This document shows, in pieces, positions 35,042 through 43,474 of a DNA stretch of 64,000 nt. The notes below the pieces were generated by a model that had not been told where the DNA came from, made no database searches, and saw only the letters and a program-made list of their open reading frames with translations. Position 1 is the first letter of the stretch; each line of letters starts with the position of its first letter. The stretch is from Faecalibacterium sp. UBA1819 (GTDB lineage Bacteria > Bacillota > Clostridia > Oscillospirales > Ruminococcaceae): the NCBI GenBank assembly GCA_002315015.1, contig DCEX01000018.1, positions 93,596 to 157,595 on the forward strand, given 5' to 3'. The position numbers were made by a program, and so were the translations under genes.

Positions 35042-36412
35042 ATGAAGCTCGTTAAAAATGAAAAACTGGAAAACAATCGCCATGAACTGCAATTTTCCAT
35101 TGACGCCGAGACTTTCAATGCCGCTGTAAACGAGGCATTCAAGCGCGAGGCCGCTAAGTATAACATCCCCGGCTTCCGCAAAGGCAAGGCTCCCCGTCAT
35201 ATGATTGAAAAAATGTTTGGCGCGGACGTGTTCCACTATCCCGCAATCAATGACCTGTTCCCGGCAGCTTACGATGCAGCTGTGAAAGAGAGCGGCATCG
35301 ACCCGGTTGACCGTCCCGAGGCGGAAGTTGTTTCTTCCAGCACAGAAGACGGTGCTGTTTTGAAAGTGACCGTTACGGTAAAGCCGGAAGTGAAAATCGG
35401 CAAATACACCGGTTTAAAGGCAACCAAGAAGGCCAATACTGTTGAGGACGCTGAGGTAGAGGCAGAAATCGACCGTATGCGTGAGCGCAATGCACGCATC
35501 GTTCCCCGCGAGGGCAAAGCTGAGAACGGCGATACCGCTGTGATCGACTTTGAAGGCTTTATGGACGGCGTTGCTTTCAACGGCGGCAAAGGCGAGGAGT
35601 TTCCGCTGGTGCTCGGTTCCGGCCAGTTCATCCCCGGCTTTGAGGATCAAGTGGTTGGCCACGAGGCAGGCGAGGAGTTTGACGTGAACGTCACCTTCCC
35701 CGAGGAGTATCAGGCAACTGAGCTGGCCGGCAAGCCCGCTGTGTTCAAGGTGAAAATCCATGAAGTAAAAGCGAAAGAGCTGCCCGCTGCCGACGATGAG
35801 TTTGCAAAGGACGTTTCCGAGTACGACACGCTGGATGAGCTGAAAGCAAGCATCCGCAAGGGTATGGAGGAGCAGAAAGAAAGCCGCAATGAGCTGGAAG
35901 TGGAAAACGCTCTGGTCGATCAGATTGTGGAAGGCATGGAAGCAGACATTCCCGCTTGCATGATCGAAACCCGCATTGACGAGATGGTGCGTGACTTCGA
36001 GTTCCGTTTGCAGCAGCAGGGCCTGAAGCTGAAAGACTATTTGAAGTACATCGGCGGCGACGAGGCAAAGTTCCGCGAGGGCTTCAAAGAGCAGGCTGAA
36101 AAGCAAGTGAAAATCCGCTTGGCTCTGGAGAAGGTTGTGGAGCTGGAGAACATCGAAGCCAGCGACGAGGATTTCGACAAAGAAGTAAACCGCATTGCTG
36201 AGGCATACAAGATGGAGGCCGACAAAGTGCGCGCCATCGTGCCCGAAGCAGAGGTAAGAAAAGATTTGGCTGTCAACAAGGCAATCGACTTCATTAAGTC
36301 CAACGCAAAAGTGACGGCTGAAAAAGCGACCAAGGCAAAGAGAACCACAAAGAAAGCTGCGGCCGCAAAAGCGGAAAAGACCGAGGAAAATACGGAAGAA
36401 ACAGCTGAATAA
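35042..36412 (+). CDS. tig: Trigger factor, ribosome-associated chaperone
   Basis: Binds nascent chains at the ribosome exit. A protein of 456 residues. The N-terminal ribosome-binding domain includes the signature GFRKGKAPRH. The FKBP-type PPIase domain (about 150-245) has DTAVIDFEGF and GSGQFIPGFEDQVVG. The C-terminal chaperone arms are followed by a Lys/Ala/Glu/Thr-rich tail. Strong ribosome site and biased codons suggest high expression. It heads tig-clpP-clpX. Confidence 0.97.
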   Translation: MKLVKNEKLENNRHELQFSIDAETFNAAVNEAFKREAAKYNIPGFRKGKAPRHMIEKMFGADVFHYPAINDLFPAAYDAAVKESGIDPVDRPEAEVVSSSTEDGAVLKVTVTVKPEVKIGKYTGLKATKKANTVEDAEVEAEIDRMRERNARIVPREGKAENGDTAVIDFEGFMDGVAFNGGKGEEFPLVLGSGQFIPGFEDQVVGHEAGEEFDVNVTFPEEYQATELAGKPAVFKVKIHEVKAKELPAADDEFAKDVSEYDTLDELKASIRKGMEEQKESRNELEVENALVDQIVEGMEADIPACMIETRIDEMVRDFEFRLQQQGLKLKDYLKYIGGDEAKFREGFKEQAEKQVKIRLALEKVVELENIEASDEDFDKEVNRIAEAYKMEADKVRAIVPEAEVRKDLAVNKAIDFIKSNAKVTAEKATKAKRTTKKAAAAKAEKTEENTEETAE

Positions 36413-36648
36413 ATTTTGTTTCAAACAGTGCTGTCAGCAGACGCTTTGGCGTATGCTGCGCGGCACTTTTCCGAGAAGGCTTTGCAAAACCCTGTTTCAA
36501 GGGCAAAGCATTTTGAAAAAACAGTGCTTTGTCTTTGGCCGGGAGTGGTAAAACACCGGGCTTTTTCGTGAAGAAGAATCGAATTTTGCCCGATACATGC
36601 CCGTCGGCGTGTATCGGGTAATTGATTATTTGCATTGGAGGTTCCTGT
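36413..36648 (+). other. tig-clpP intergenic leader
   Basis: The 236 bases hold several short hairpins, among them CCGG-GTG/CAC-CGG at about 36540-36560 followed by CTTTTTC, which may be a weak terminator. No clear promoter for clpP was found. Confidence 0.4.
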
Positions 36649-37239
36649 ATGAGCTTAGTGCCTTATGTAGTAGAACAGACTGCCCGCGGAGAGCGTTCCT
36701 ACGATATTTTTTCACGCTTGCTGAATGACCGCATCGTTATGCTGTCGGAAGAAGTGAACAATACAACGGCAAGCCTGATTGTGGCACAGCTGCTTTACTT
36801 GGAAGGGCAAGACCCGGACAAGGACATCAGCCTGTATATCAACAGCCCGGGTGGCTCTATCACGGCAGGCATGGCAATTTATGACACCATGAACTATATC
36901 AAATGTGACGTTTCCACTATTTGTATCGGCATGGCGGCATCGATGGGTGCATTTTTGCTGGCTGCCGGTGCAAAGGGAAAGCGCATGGCGCTGCCCAACA
37001 GCGAAATTATGATTCACCAGCCCTTAATCAGCGGCGGTGGATTGCAGGGTCAAACAACGGATATTAAAATTCACACCGATCACCTTGTGCGCACCCGCGA
37101 AAAAATGAATACCATTTTGGCGCAGCGCACCGGAAAAACCGTGGAGCAAATTGCCCAGGACACTGAGCGCGATAATTATTTGAGCGCACAGGAGGCAATG
37201 GAATACGGCTTAATTGATTCGGTTATCACAAGCCGTTAA
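36649..37239 (+). CDS. clpP: ATP-dependent Clp protease proteolytic subunit
   Basis: Serine protease barrel that works with ClpX, encoded next. A 196-residue protein with Ser98 in [10 protein letters not shown], His123 in MIHQPL and the downstream Asp in [13 protein letters not shown] 36649 lies behind TTGGAGG; an in-frame ATG at 36622 is upstream of that site. Only 12 bases separate it from clpX. Confidence 0.97.
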   Translation: MSLVPYVVEQTARGERSYDIFSRLLNDRIVMLSEEVNNTTASLIVAQLLYLEGQDPDKDISLYINSPGGSITAGMAIYDTMNYIKCDVSTICIGMAASMGAFLLAAGAKGKRMALPNSEIMIHQPLISGGGLQGQTTDIKIHTDHLVRTREKMNTILAQRTGKTVEQIAQDTERDNYLSAQEAMEYGLIDSVITSR

Positions 37240-37251
37240 GTGAGGGAGCTT

Positions 37252-38550
37252 ATGCCACAAAAACGCAATAAAGACAAAGAAATGATCTGCAATTTCTGCG
37301 GCAAATCGCAGGCGGACGTAGAGCGAATGATTATTGGCCCGGGCGTCAATATTTGCAACGAGTGCATTGAGCTGTGTTATTCGCTGCTGGACGAGGAAGG
37401 AAAGCCCGACGTTCAGCGCAAAAAACAGCAGGGTGCACGCCGCACGGCGCCCCCTGCCAATCAGGATGTGCGTATTTTAACGCCCGCGCAGATTAAAGAA
37501 GGGTTAGACCAGTATGTGATTGGGCAGGATTCCGCAAAAGTTGTCTTGGCGGTTTCCGTGTATAACCACTATAAGCGCATTTTGTCCGGCGAGGAAACAG
37601 ATGTGGACCTGCAAAAGAGCAATGTGCTTTTGCTGGGTCCCTCCGGCGTCGGCAAAACTTTGCTGGCGCAAACCTTGGCTAAGATGCTGAATGTGCCTTT
37701 TGCCATTGCGGACGCAACCACCTTGACAGAGGCCGGTTACGTTGGTGAGGACGTGGAAAACATTCTGCTCAAGCTGATTCAAGCGGCGGATTTCGACATT
37801 GAGCGTGCGGAAAAAGGCATCATCTATATTGACGAAATTGATAAAATCACGCGCAAGAGCGAAAACCCTTCCACCACGCGCGACGTGGGCGGCGAAGGCG
37901 TGCAGCAAGCACTGCTGAAAATTTTGGAGGGAACAGTCAGCAATGTTCCGCCGCAGGGCGGCCGTAAGCATCCGCAGCAGGAGTTTATTCAAATTAACAC
38001 CAAAAACATTCTGTTCATCTGCGGCGGCGCGTTTGAAGGCTTGGAAAAGCACATTCAAAAGCGTACAGAGCAGTCCTCCATGGGCTTCGGAAGCCAGCTG
38101 AAGAAAAATGCCGAGGAGCAAAAGAAGGAGCTTTTGCGCTTGGTTGAGCCGCACGATTTGGTGAAATTCGGCTTGATTCCCGAGCTGATTGGCCGTATCC
38201 CTGTGGTGACGGTGTTGGATGCGCTCGACGAGGATGCGCTGGTTCGCGTACTGCAAGAGCCGAAAAACAGCCTTGTGAAGCAGTATCAAACATTGATGAA
38301 AATGGATCAGGTGGATTTGGAGTTCACCGAGCCGGCTTTGCATGAGGTGGCCAAAAAGGCCATTGCGCTGAAAAGCGGTGCGCGCGGCCTGCGCAGTGTG
38401 ATGGAACAGGCACTGATTTCGGTGATGTTCGACATCCCGAGCGATCCCACCATCCGCAAAGTAAGAGTGACCGAGCAGACGATTGACGGCGGCAAGCCGG
38501 AGATTGAGCACGGCGTTCCCGCAGTGCGTTACAGTAACTCGGCAGAATAA
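37252..38550 (+). CDS. clpX: ATP-dependent Clp protease ATP-binding subunit ClpX
   Basis: AAA+ unfoldase of ClpXP. It has 432 residues: an N-terminal C4 zinc-binding domain (CNFCGKS...CNECIELC), Walker [27 protein letters not shown], Walker [11 protein letters not shown], the [12 protein letters not shown] pore-2 region and the sensor-2 [12 protein letters not shown] 37252 has GAGGGAG. The lon gene that often follows clpX lies 19 kb away here. Confidence 0.97.
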   Translation: MPQKRNKDKEMICNFCGKSQADVERMIIGPGVNICNECIELCYSLLDEEGKPDVQRKKQQGARRTAPPANQDVRILTPAQIKEGLDQYVIGQDSAKVVLAVSVYNHYKRILSGEETDVDLQKSNVLLLGPSGVGKTLLAQTLAKMLNVPFAIADATTLTEAGYVGEDVENILLKLIQAADFDIERAEKGIIYIDEIDKITRKSENPSTTRDVGGEGVQQALLKILEGTVSNVPPQGGRKHPQQEFIQINTKNILFICGGAFEGLEKHIQKRTEQSSMGFGSQLKKNAEEQKKELLRLVEPHDLVKFGLIPELIGRIPVVTVLDALDEDALVRVLQEPKNSLVKQYQTLMKMDQVDLEFTEPALHEVAKKAIALKSGARGLRSVMEQALISVMFDIPSDPTIRKVRVTEQTIDGGKPEIEHGVPAVRYSNSAE

Positions 38551-38563
38551 AATAGGCTTATGA

Positions 38564-38615
38564 AAAAGCGCTGGATGTCATGCAGAAAATCTGCGTAACA
38601 TCCAGCGCTTTTGTG
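38564..38615. terminator. Strong bidirectional terminator between clpX and the C39-like gene
   Basis: A 15-bp stem AAAAGCGCTGGATGT and its complement, with a nested GCAGA/TCTGC hairpin; A- and T-runs lie on both sides. Confidence 0.9.
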
Positions 38616-38627
38616 CTTACCAATGCT

Positions 38628-39413
38628 TTAAGAGAGCGGCGCATGGGAAAGACACATGGCTCGCTGTTCCATTTGTGCAAAGCGAAGCTCAAACACCAAA
38701 CGAGGAATACGAACGGCACCTTTTAACGGGTCGTAAACGTCGTAATAAAATAAATCAAAGCCATATAAAACAAGACAATGCAAGTTGCTGTAAGGCTGGT
38801 ATTGCGTGCCGTCTTCCAATATCGTCCAAGTACGTTCGCTTTTTTCAATGGCGGCAAAATCGAGCGTGGCCCAAAAGACAACGGGAATGCCGCCCGAAAC
38901 TAAATTTTTTAAAACATAGGTGCTTTGTCCGGTGAGATCCAATGCTCGAAGGGTGGAATTTTGCTCTTGCAAATAGCGATTGGCGGCCTCACAAAGCGGC
39001 CCTGCAAAGCAATAATATCCAAGCGCCTCGGCATCGCCGCAATAGGCAAGAGCGGGGTCGCCCGAGTAGTAGCCGTGCCAAGTGCGTGCCAGCGGCTTGG
39101 CAGAGAGGTAGGATTCAGAAATTTCTAATTTATCAACAGCATATCCATAATATTGAAGAACAATGGAAAGGCTGGTGGCTTCGCAGCCGTTGGGAAGTTC
39201 CGGCAGCTGTGAGTAACCGGAAAGCGGCAAGGTGCGTGGCGCATAGGTTAACTCGGGATGTACCAGAGAGCGTTGTGAGGAGGCTTCCCATAACGGTTGA
39301 TATACTCCCGGAACGCCGAATAATAAGGCACAAACAAGACAAAGAAGCCCCAACAGCACACTGAAAGCACGACGAAGGCGGTTTGATTTTCGTTCTCTCA
39401 CAGCCGTTTCCAT
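38628..39413 (-). CDS. Membrane-anchored C39-family-like cysteine peptidase
   Basis: A 261-residue protein. A basic N-terminus precedes a signal-anchor (about 17-35), then an extracellular papain-like C39_2 domain with catalytic Cys77 in ELPNGCEATSLSIVLQYYG and the His in NLHCLVLYGFD followed by YYDVYDPL. The domain occurs in many surface proteins of Firmicutes without a known substrate. ATG 39413 is preceded by AAAGGGGGAG. It stands alone on the - strand between two + strand units. Confidence 0.85.
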   Translation of the reverse strand: METAVRERKSNRLRRAFSVLLGLLCLVCALLFGVPGVYQPLWEASSQRSLVHPELTYAPRTLPLSGYSQLPELPNGCEATSLSIVLQYYGYAVDKLEISESYLSAKPLARTWHGYYSGDPALAYCGDAEALGYYCFAGPLCEAANRYLQEQNSTLRALDLTGQSTYVLKNLVSGGIPVVFWATLDFAAIEKSERTWTILEDGTQYQPYSNLHCLVLYGFDLFYYDVYDPLKGAVRIPRLVFELRFAQMEQRAMCLSHAPLS

Positions 39414-39489
39414 CAAACTCCCCCTTTTTCGCACGATTTATTCTATGGTATCACAAATTTCGACAAGGTGCAATGCCGCAAGGTATCCT

Positions 39490-39518
39490 TTGATATGACG
39501 TGCTTTTTATGTTATAAT
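39490..39518 (+). promoter_or_regulatory. Promoter of the HAD phosphatase-gpsA operon
   Basis: TTGATA, 17 bp, TATAAT with TGT extended -10; 38 bases ahead of the start. Confidence 0.85.
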
Positions 39519-39556
39519 GAAGAACACGAAAGCGAACAGAAAAGGAGCTTAACGGT

Positions 39557-40228
39557 TTGAAAAAATATCACGCTGTTTTATTTGATTTAGATGGAACGCT
39601 GGTAGACTCCCAGCGCGGAATTTTATTTTGCTTTGAGAAAACATTTTCACATTTTGGTATTACGCTGAATGAAAATCAGCTGCGCCGTTATTTGGGCCCG
39701 CCGCTGCGCGAGAGTTTTGCCGAGCATTTGCCTGCCGAACAGGTGGAGGAAGCGGTGACGCTTTACCGCGATTGGTATGATCAATATGGTATTGCCATGA
39801 GCAGCCCTTTTGAGGGCGTGCGAGAGATGCTGAATACCTTGAAAGAGCATCAAATCATTACGGCGGTGGCCACTTCCAAAACCCGTACAGTGGCTCAAAA
39901 GGTATTGGATTATTTCGATTTGAGCCGCTATTTTGACGTGATTCAGGGCGCTTCGGAGGATCGCACATTGGACACAAAAACGGCTGTCATGCAGGCAGTG
40001 CTTGCAGATGACGCATTAAAAGGGTGTACGGCTGTCATGGTGGGTGACAGAGAGCACGACTTAACCGGGGCAAAAAACTGCGGCATTGACGCAGTAGGCT
40101 GCACTTATGGCTATGCACAGCCCGGTGAGCTGGAAGCAGGAGAAACGGTCTATTTGACCAAAAGCCCGGAGGATTTAACAAGCTGGCTGCTGGATTTCTG
40201 CTTTGGGAAAGGAGAAATGGAACGATGA
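39557..40228 (+). CDS. HAD family hydrolase, phosphoglycolate phosphatase-like
   Basis: A 223-residue HAD type IA phosphatase with LFDLDGTLVDS, the cap after it, VATSKTRT as motif II, and MVGDREHDLTGAKNCGID as motif IV. TTG start 8 bases behind AAAGGAG. It overlaps gpsA by 4 bases (ATGA), so the two are translated together. That coupling makes glycerol 3-phosphate, glycolaldehyde-type side products or phosphoglycolate all conceivable substrates. Confidence 0.85.
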   Translation: MKKYHAVLFDLDGTLVDSQRGILFCFEKTFSHFGITLNENQLRRYLGPPLRESFAEHLPAEQVEEAVTLYRDWYDQYGIAMSSPFEGVREMLNTLKEHQIITAVATSKTRTVAQKVLDYFDLSRYFDVIQGASEDRTLDTKTAVMQAVLADDALKGCTAVMVGDREHDLTGAKNCGIDAVGCTYGYAQPGELEAGETVYLTKSPEDLTSWLLDFCFGKGEMER

Positions 40229-41187
40229 AAGTGACGGTACTCGGATGCGGAAGATGGGGTTCGTTTCTGGCGTGGTATCACAGCCGCTGCAACGAGGTGA
40301 TGGTGTGGGGGCGGGAAGGCTCACGCGGGTTGGCCGAATTGGCGGAAAATCACGCAAACCGTTATGTCACACTGCCTGAAAGTGTGCGCTATACCACCAA
40401 TTTGGAAAAGGCAGTGCAATTTTCCGATTGGATTGTCATTTCCATTAGTGCACAGCAGCTGCGCTCGCTGGCCGCGGCACTCAACAGTTATTCGTTGGCA
40501 GGGAAAACCGTAATTTTATGTATGAAGGGCTTGGAATGCGAAACCGGAAAGCGCTTGACGCAGGTGTTCCGGGAAGAAGTAACACAGCCGGTGAATTTAG
40601 CTGTCTGGGTAGGGCCGGGCCACGTGGAGGACTTTACTGCCGGCATTCCCAACTGCATGGTGGTGGATTCCGATAACCCGCAAACCGTGGAGCATATTGT
40701 GGATACCTTCAGCTCAGAGCTGATTCGTCTGTACAAAGGTGCTGATTTGATTGGCACAGAAATCGGCGCTGCGGCAAAGAATGTCATCGGCATTGCTGCC
40801 GGAATGCTGGACGGAATCGGCGTCAGCAGCTTAAAGGGGGCGTTGATGGCACGCGGCGCCCGCGAGATTGCCCGTTTGATGCGTGCAATGGGCGGCAATG
40901 AGCTGTCGGCCTACGGCCTTTGCCATTTGGGCGATTATGAGGCCACGCTGTTTTCCCAGCATAGTCACAACCGCTTGTTTGGCGAAAGCTATATCAAGGG
41001 CGAGGACTACAACGCATTGGCAGAAGGTGTGCCGACCACGAAAGCGCTGGTACTTTTGGGAAAAGAAAAAGGCGTAGACCTACCCATTTGTGAAACGGTT
41101 TACCGCGTGATTTACGACAAACAGGACGCAAAAGAGGCGCTGAAAGCGCTCTTTGCCCGCTCGGTGAAAAACGAATTCGCTTTGTAA
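40225..41187 (+). CDS. gpsA: Glycerol-3-phosphate dehydrogenase, GpsA family
   Basis: Reduces dihydroxyacetone phosphate to sn-glycerol 3-phosphate for membrane lipids. Its 320 residues include the Rossmann motif GCGRWGSFLAW, the GPGHVED stretch, and catalytic Lys in EIGAAAKNVIGIAAG. The usual C-terminal GLGD is replaced by HLGDYEATLF, but flanking SRN/GE-type residues (NRLFGESY) are kept. Divergent but complete. Confidence 0.88.
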   Translation: MKVTVLGCGRWGSFLAWYHSRCNEVMVWGREGSRGLAELAENHANRYVTLPESVRYTTNLEKAVQFSDWIVISISAQQLRSLAAALNSYSLAGKTVILCMKGLECETGKRLTQVFREEVTQPVNLAVWVGPGHVEDFTAGIPNCMVVDSDNPQTVEHIVDTFSSELIRLYKGADLIGTEIGAAAKNVIGIAAGMLDGIGVSSLKGALMARGAREIARLMRAMGGNELSAYGLCHLGDYEATLFSQHSHNRLFGESYIKGEDYNALAEGVPTTKALVLLGKEKGVDLPICETVYRVIYDKQDAKEALKALFARSVKNEFAL

Positions 41188-41246
41188 AATACATTGGGGC
41201 AGTTCGCCCGTTTCAAAAAGCCTTTAGGCACAAAACCCTCTCAGGC

Positions 41247-41274
41247 GGCATATCGTGTTAAAAGGCGATATGCC
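41247..41274 (+). other. Hairpin ahead of the cysteine-rich gene
   Basis: GGCATATCG/CGATATGCC, a perfect 9-bp stem with a 10-nt loop, followed by an A-rich stretch and the ribosome site. Perhaps a gpsA 3' processing element. Confidence 0.4.
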
Positions 41275-41295
41275 ACAAAAAAAGGAGGGGTTTTC

Positions 41296-41541
41296 ATGGC
41301 AGACGATAATATTTTTTTAAACAGCGACCCTGTAATTGACGAAAAACTTTATCCCAGAGAGGCAGACGGAATTCTGCGCACGACCATTGAGGAATTTGAT
41401 TTGCAAGATTGGAACGACCCGCCCGTTTGTACCGAGTGCGGCAAATGTACATGCGGCAAGTGCTCGTGCAGCTGTGCGGAATGTGAGCAGGAAGATTTGC
41501 CCGAAGGCGAAACGGAAGAAACAGAGTTTGTAGACCCGTAA
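41296..41541 (+). CDS. Small acidic protein with an eight-cysteine cluster
   Basis: An 81-residue protein with a strong start (AAAGGAGGGG, ATG 41296). The N-terminal part is acidic; the middle has eight cysteines in twenty residues (C-x2-C-x2-C-x-C-x2-C-x-C-x-C-x2-C); the tail is Glu/Asp-rich. It has no signal peptide. The spacing looks like a metal-binding (metallothionein-like) or Fe-S site. I do not recognise a named family. It follows gpsA by 108 bases and may be cotranscribed. Confidence 0.75.
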   Translation: MADDNIFLNSDPVIDEKLYPREADGILRTTIEEFDLQDWNDPPVCTECGKCTCGKCSCSCAECEQEDLPEGETEETEFVDP

Positions 41542-41567
41542 ACGCTGCTGGGCGCTGTGCTGACAGG

Positions 41568-41615
41568 CGGTGTGCCGCACCCGAATAAACCTTTTTATTG
41601 GGGTGGGGCACACCG
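41568..41615 (+). other. Long imperfect inverted repeat
   Basis: Arms of 15 bases (41568-41582 and 41601-41615) pair at 14 positions around an 18-nt AT-rich loop with TTTTT. It lies after the cysteine-rich gene; it may act as a terminator although the T-run is in the loop. Confidence 0.5.
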
Positions 41616-41661
41616 GGTCGGCGGAAAACGTAAAAACTGCCGTTTCGCCGCAAAAGGATGG

Positions 41662-41690
41662 TTGACGCGGCACCCAAAATAAGGGATAAT
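41662..41690 (+). promoter_or_regulatory. Promoter of the YjjG-like gene
   Basis: TTGACG, 17 bp, GATAAT, 55 bases ahead of the start. Confidence 0.75.
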
Positions 41691-41745
41691 AGAAAAAGGA
41701 ACAATAGGCGTTCCGATTGTATTTCAAGAAAGAGGGCGAGTACCT

Positions 41746-42480
41746 TTGGCATATTATCACTGTTTGCTGTTTGATGTAGACGGCACCTTATTGGATTTCA
41801 ACGCTTCGGAAAAAGCGGCGCTTTCGGAAATGTTTGAGCATTACGGGTTTGACCGCCGCGAAGAAATGCAGCGCCGTTATCAGGAAATCAACGCTTCTCT
41901 TTGGGCGGCGCTGGAGCGCGGAGAAATCAAGCAGGACAAGCTGGTGGTACAGCGCTTTGAAATGCTGTTCCATGAGTTCGACATCCAAGCAAAAGCCGCT
42001 GAGGTCAATGAATTTTATTTGGCGCAGCTGGCCGCACGTGCGGATGTGTTTGAAGGGGTGCAGGACATTTTACAGGAGCTTGCCGAAGTGGCGACACTTG
42101 CCGTTGTAACCAATGGGGTGGAGCGCGTCCAGCGCAAGCGACTCGACCAAGCTGGGCTGACGAAGTATTTCGATGGCTTTTTTGTTTCCAGCAAGGTGGG
42201 CGCAACAAAGCCGTCCCGCAAGATTTTTGACGCTGCGCTGCGTGAGCTTGGCGTGGAAAATCGGGAAAAAGTGCTGATGATTGGCGATTCTGTAAAAGCG
42301 GATATTGCCGGAGGGAAAAATGCGGGGCTGGCAACGTGCTTTTGCAATTTTTCAGGGCAGGATGCAAGTACGGTAAAGGCAACGCATACCATTGAGCATT
42401 TGCACGAATTGATGAATATCGTCATGGAACCGGAGGAGCTTGCCAATGTTGGAAACCCGGAAAAACGCCATCAAGTTTAA
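41746..42480 (+). CDS. HAD family nucleotidase, YjjG type
   Basis: A 244-residue HAD hydrolase with LFDVDGTLLDFNASEK, a helical cap, VVTNGVERVQRKRL as motif II, the motif III lysine in GATKPSRKIFDAAL, and MIGDSVKADIAGGKNAG. The DFxxxE pattern after motif I is typical of YjjG-type noncanonical pyrimidine nucleotidases. TTG start behind AGAGGGCGAG. It overlaps the next gene by 35 bases. Confidence 0.83.
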   Translation: MAYYHCLLFDVDGTLLDFNASEKAALSEMFEHYGFDRREEMQRRYQEINASLWAALERGEIKQDKLVVQRFEMLFHEFDIQAKAAEVNEFYLAQLAARADVFEGVQDILQELAEVATLAVVTNGVERVQRKRLDQAGLTKYFDGFFVSSKVGATKPSRKIFDAALRELGVENREKVLMIGDSVKADIAGGKNAGLATCFCNFSGQDASTVKATHTIEHLHELMNIVMEPEELANVGNPEKRHQV

Positions 42481-43387
42481 CTCCTCAAATGGAGTGAATC
42501 AAATTGCCGGCTACTGGTTTGAGAATGAAGGCGTCAGGCCGAAAGCTATTTTGCAAATTTCGCACGGCATGTGTGAATATTTTTTGCGCTATGAGGAGTT
42601 TGCTGTGTTTATGGCGCAGCACGGCTATCTTGTGTGCGGCAACGACCATCTTGGACACGGAGAAAGTGTGCCGGACGGGCAGGAGGGCTTTTTTGCCCCG
42701 CAGGATGGCGCCGATTATATTTTGCGTGACTTATACCAAATGAACGCGCTGGTGAGCCGAAAATATCCGGGTCTTCCGGTGTTTTTGCTGGGACACAGCA
42801 TGGGAAGCTTTTTTGCACGGCGCTATGCGGTGCTGTACCCGGAAACCATTAAGGCGCTGATTCTCAGCGGAACCGCCGGCCCCAACCCCATGGCAAAGCT
42901 GGGCATTGCTTTGACGGAGATGCTCGGCAAAGCAAAAGGGCCGCAGCATCGTTCTGCGCTGGTGCATCGGATGGCGTTTGGACAATATCTGAAAAAAATT
43001 CCGCACTATGCAACGCCCTATGATTGGATTACGCGCGATGAGGAAATCATTCAGCGTTATGCCAATGACTCCAAGTGTACGTTTATGTTTACCGTCAGCG
43101 CGTTTCACGATTTAATGCGCACGTTAGACGCGGTCAGCAGTGAACACTGGGCCAATCGTTTGCCCAAGACGTTGCCGGTTGCGCTCTTTTCCGGTGATAT
43201 GGACCCGGTGGGAGATTACGGCAGAGGTGTGCGAAAGGTGTATCAAATGCTTCGTAAAGCCGGAGTGAAGGATGTGGAGATGAAGCTCTACCACGGGGCT
43301 CGCCATGAAGTGCTGAACGAAACCAACCGTGCCGAGGTGTATGAAGATATTTTAGCTTGGTGCGAGAAACGCCTGGGAAATCTGTAA
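42446..43387 (+). CDS. Alpha/beta hydrolase, monoacylglycerol lipase-like
   Basis: A 313-residue serine hydrolase of the hydrolase-4 type. The oxyanion region ISHGMCEYFLRYEEFA is followed by GNDHLGHGES, the nucleophile in GHSMGSFFA, the Asp region FSGDMDPVGD and the His in GARHEVLNE. These are the marks of lysophospholipase/monoacylglycerol lipases. ATG 42446 has CGGAGGAG upstream. No signal peptide. Terminator follows. Confidence 0.88.
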   Translation: MLETRKNAIKFNSSNGVNQIAGYWFENEGVRPKAILQISHGMCEYFLRYEEFAVFMAQHGYLVCGNDHLGHGESVPDGQEGFFAPQDGADYILRDLYQMNALVSRKYPGLPVFLLGHSMGSFFARRYAVLYPETIKALILSGTAGPNPMAKLGIALTEMLGKAKGPQHRSALVHRMAFGQYLKKIPHYATPYDWITRDEEIIQRYANDSKCTFMFTVSAFHDLMRTLDAVSSEHWANRLPKTLPVALFSGDMDPVGDYGRGVRKVYQMLRKAGVKDVEMKLYHGARHEVLNETNRAEVYEDILAWCEKRLGNL

Positions 43388-43395
43388 CACGAACC

Positions 43396-43424
43396 GGAAA
43401 AGAGGGGGAAAGCCCCTCTTTTCC
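43396..43424 (+). terminator. Intrinsic terminator after the hydrolase gene
   Basis: GGAAAAGAGGGG and its complement CCCCTCTTTTCC with a short GAAAG loop. Confidence 0.8.
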
Positions 43425-43474
43425 TTTGAATCGTTTTCCGTACACGATGAATAAAGGAAGGAATCACAGAAGCG

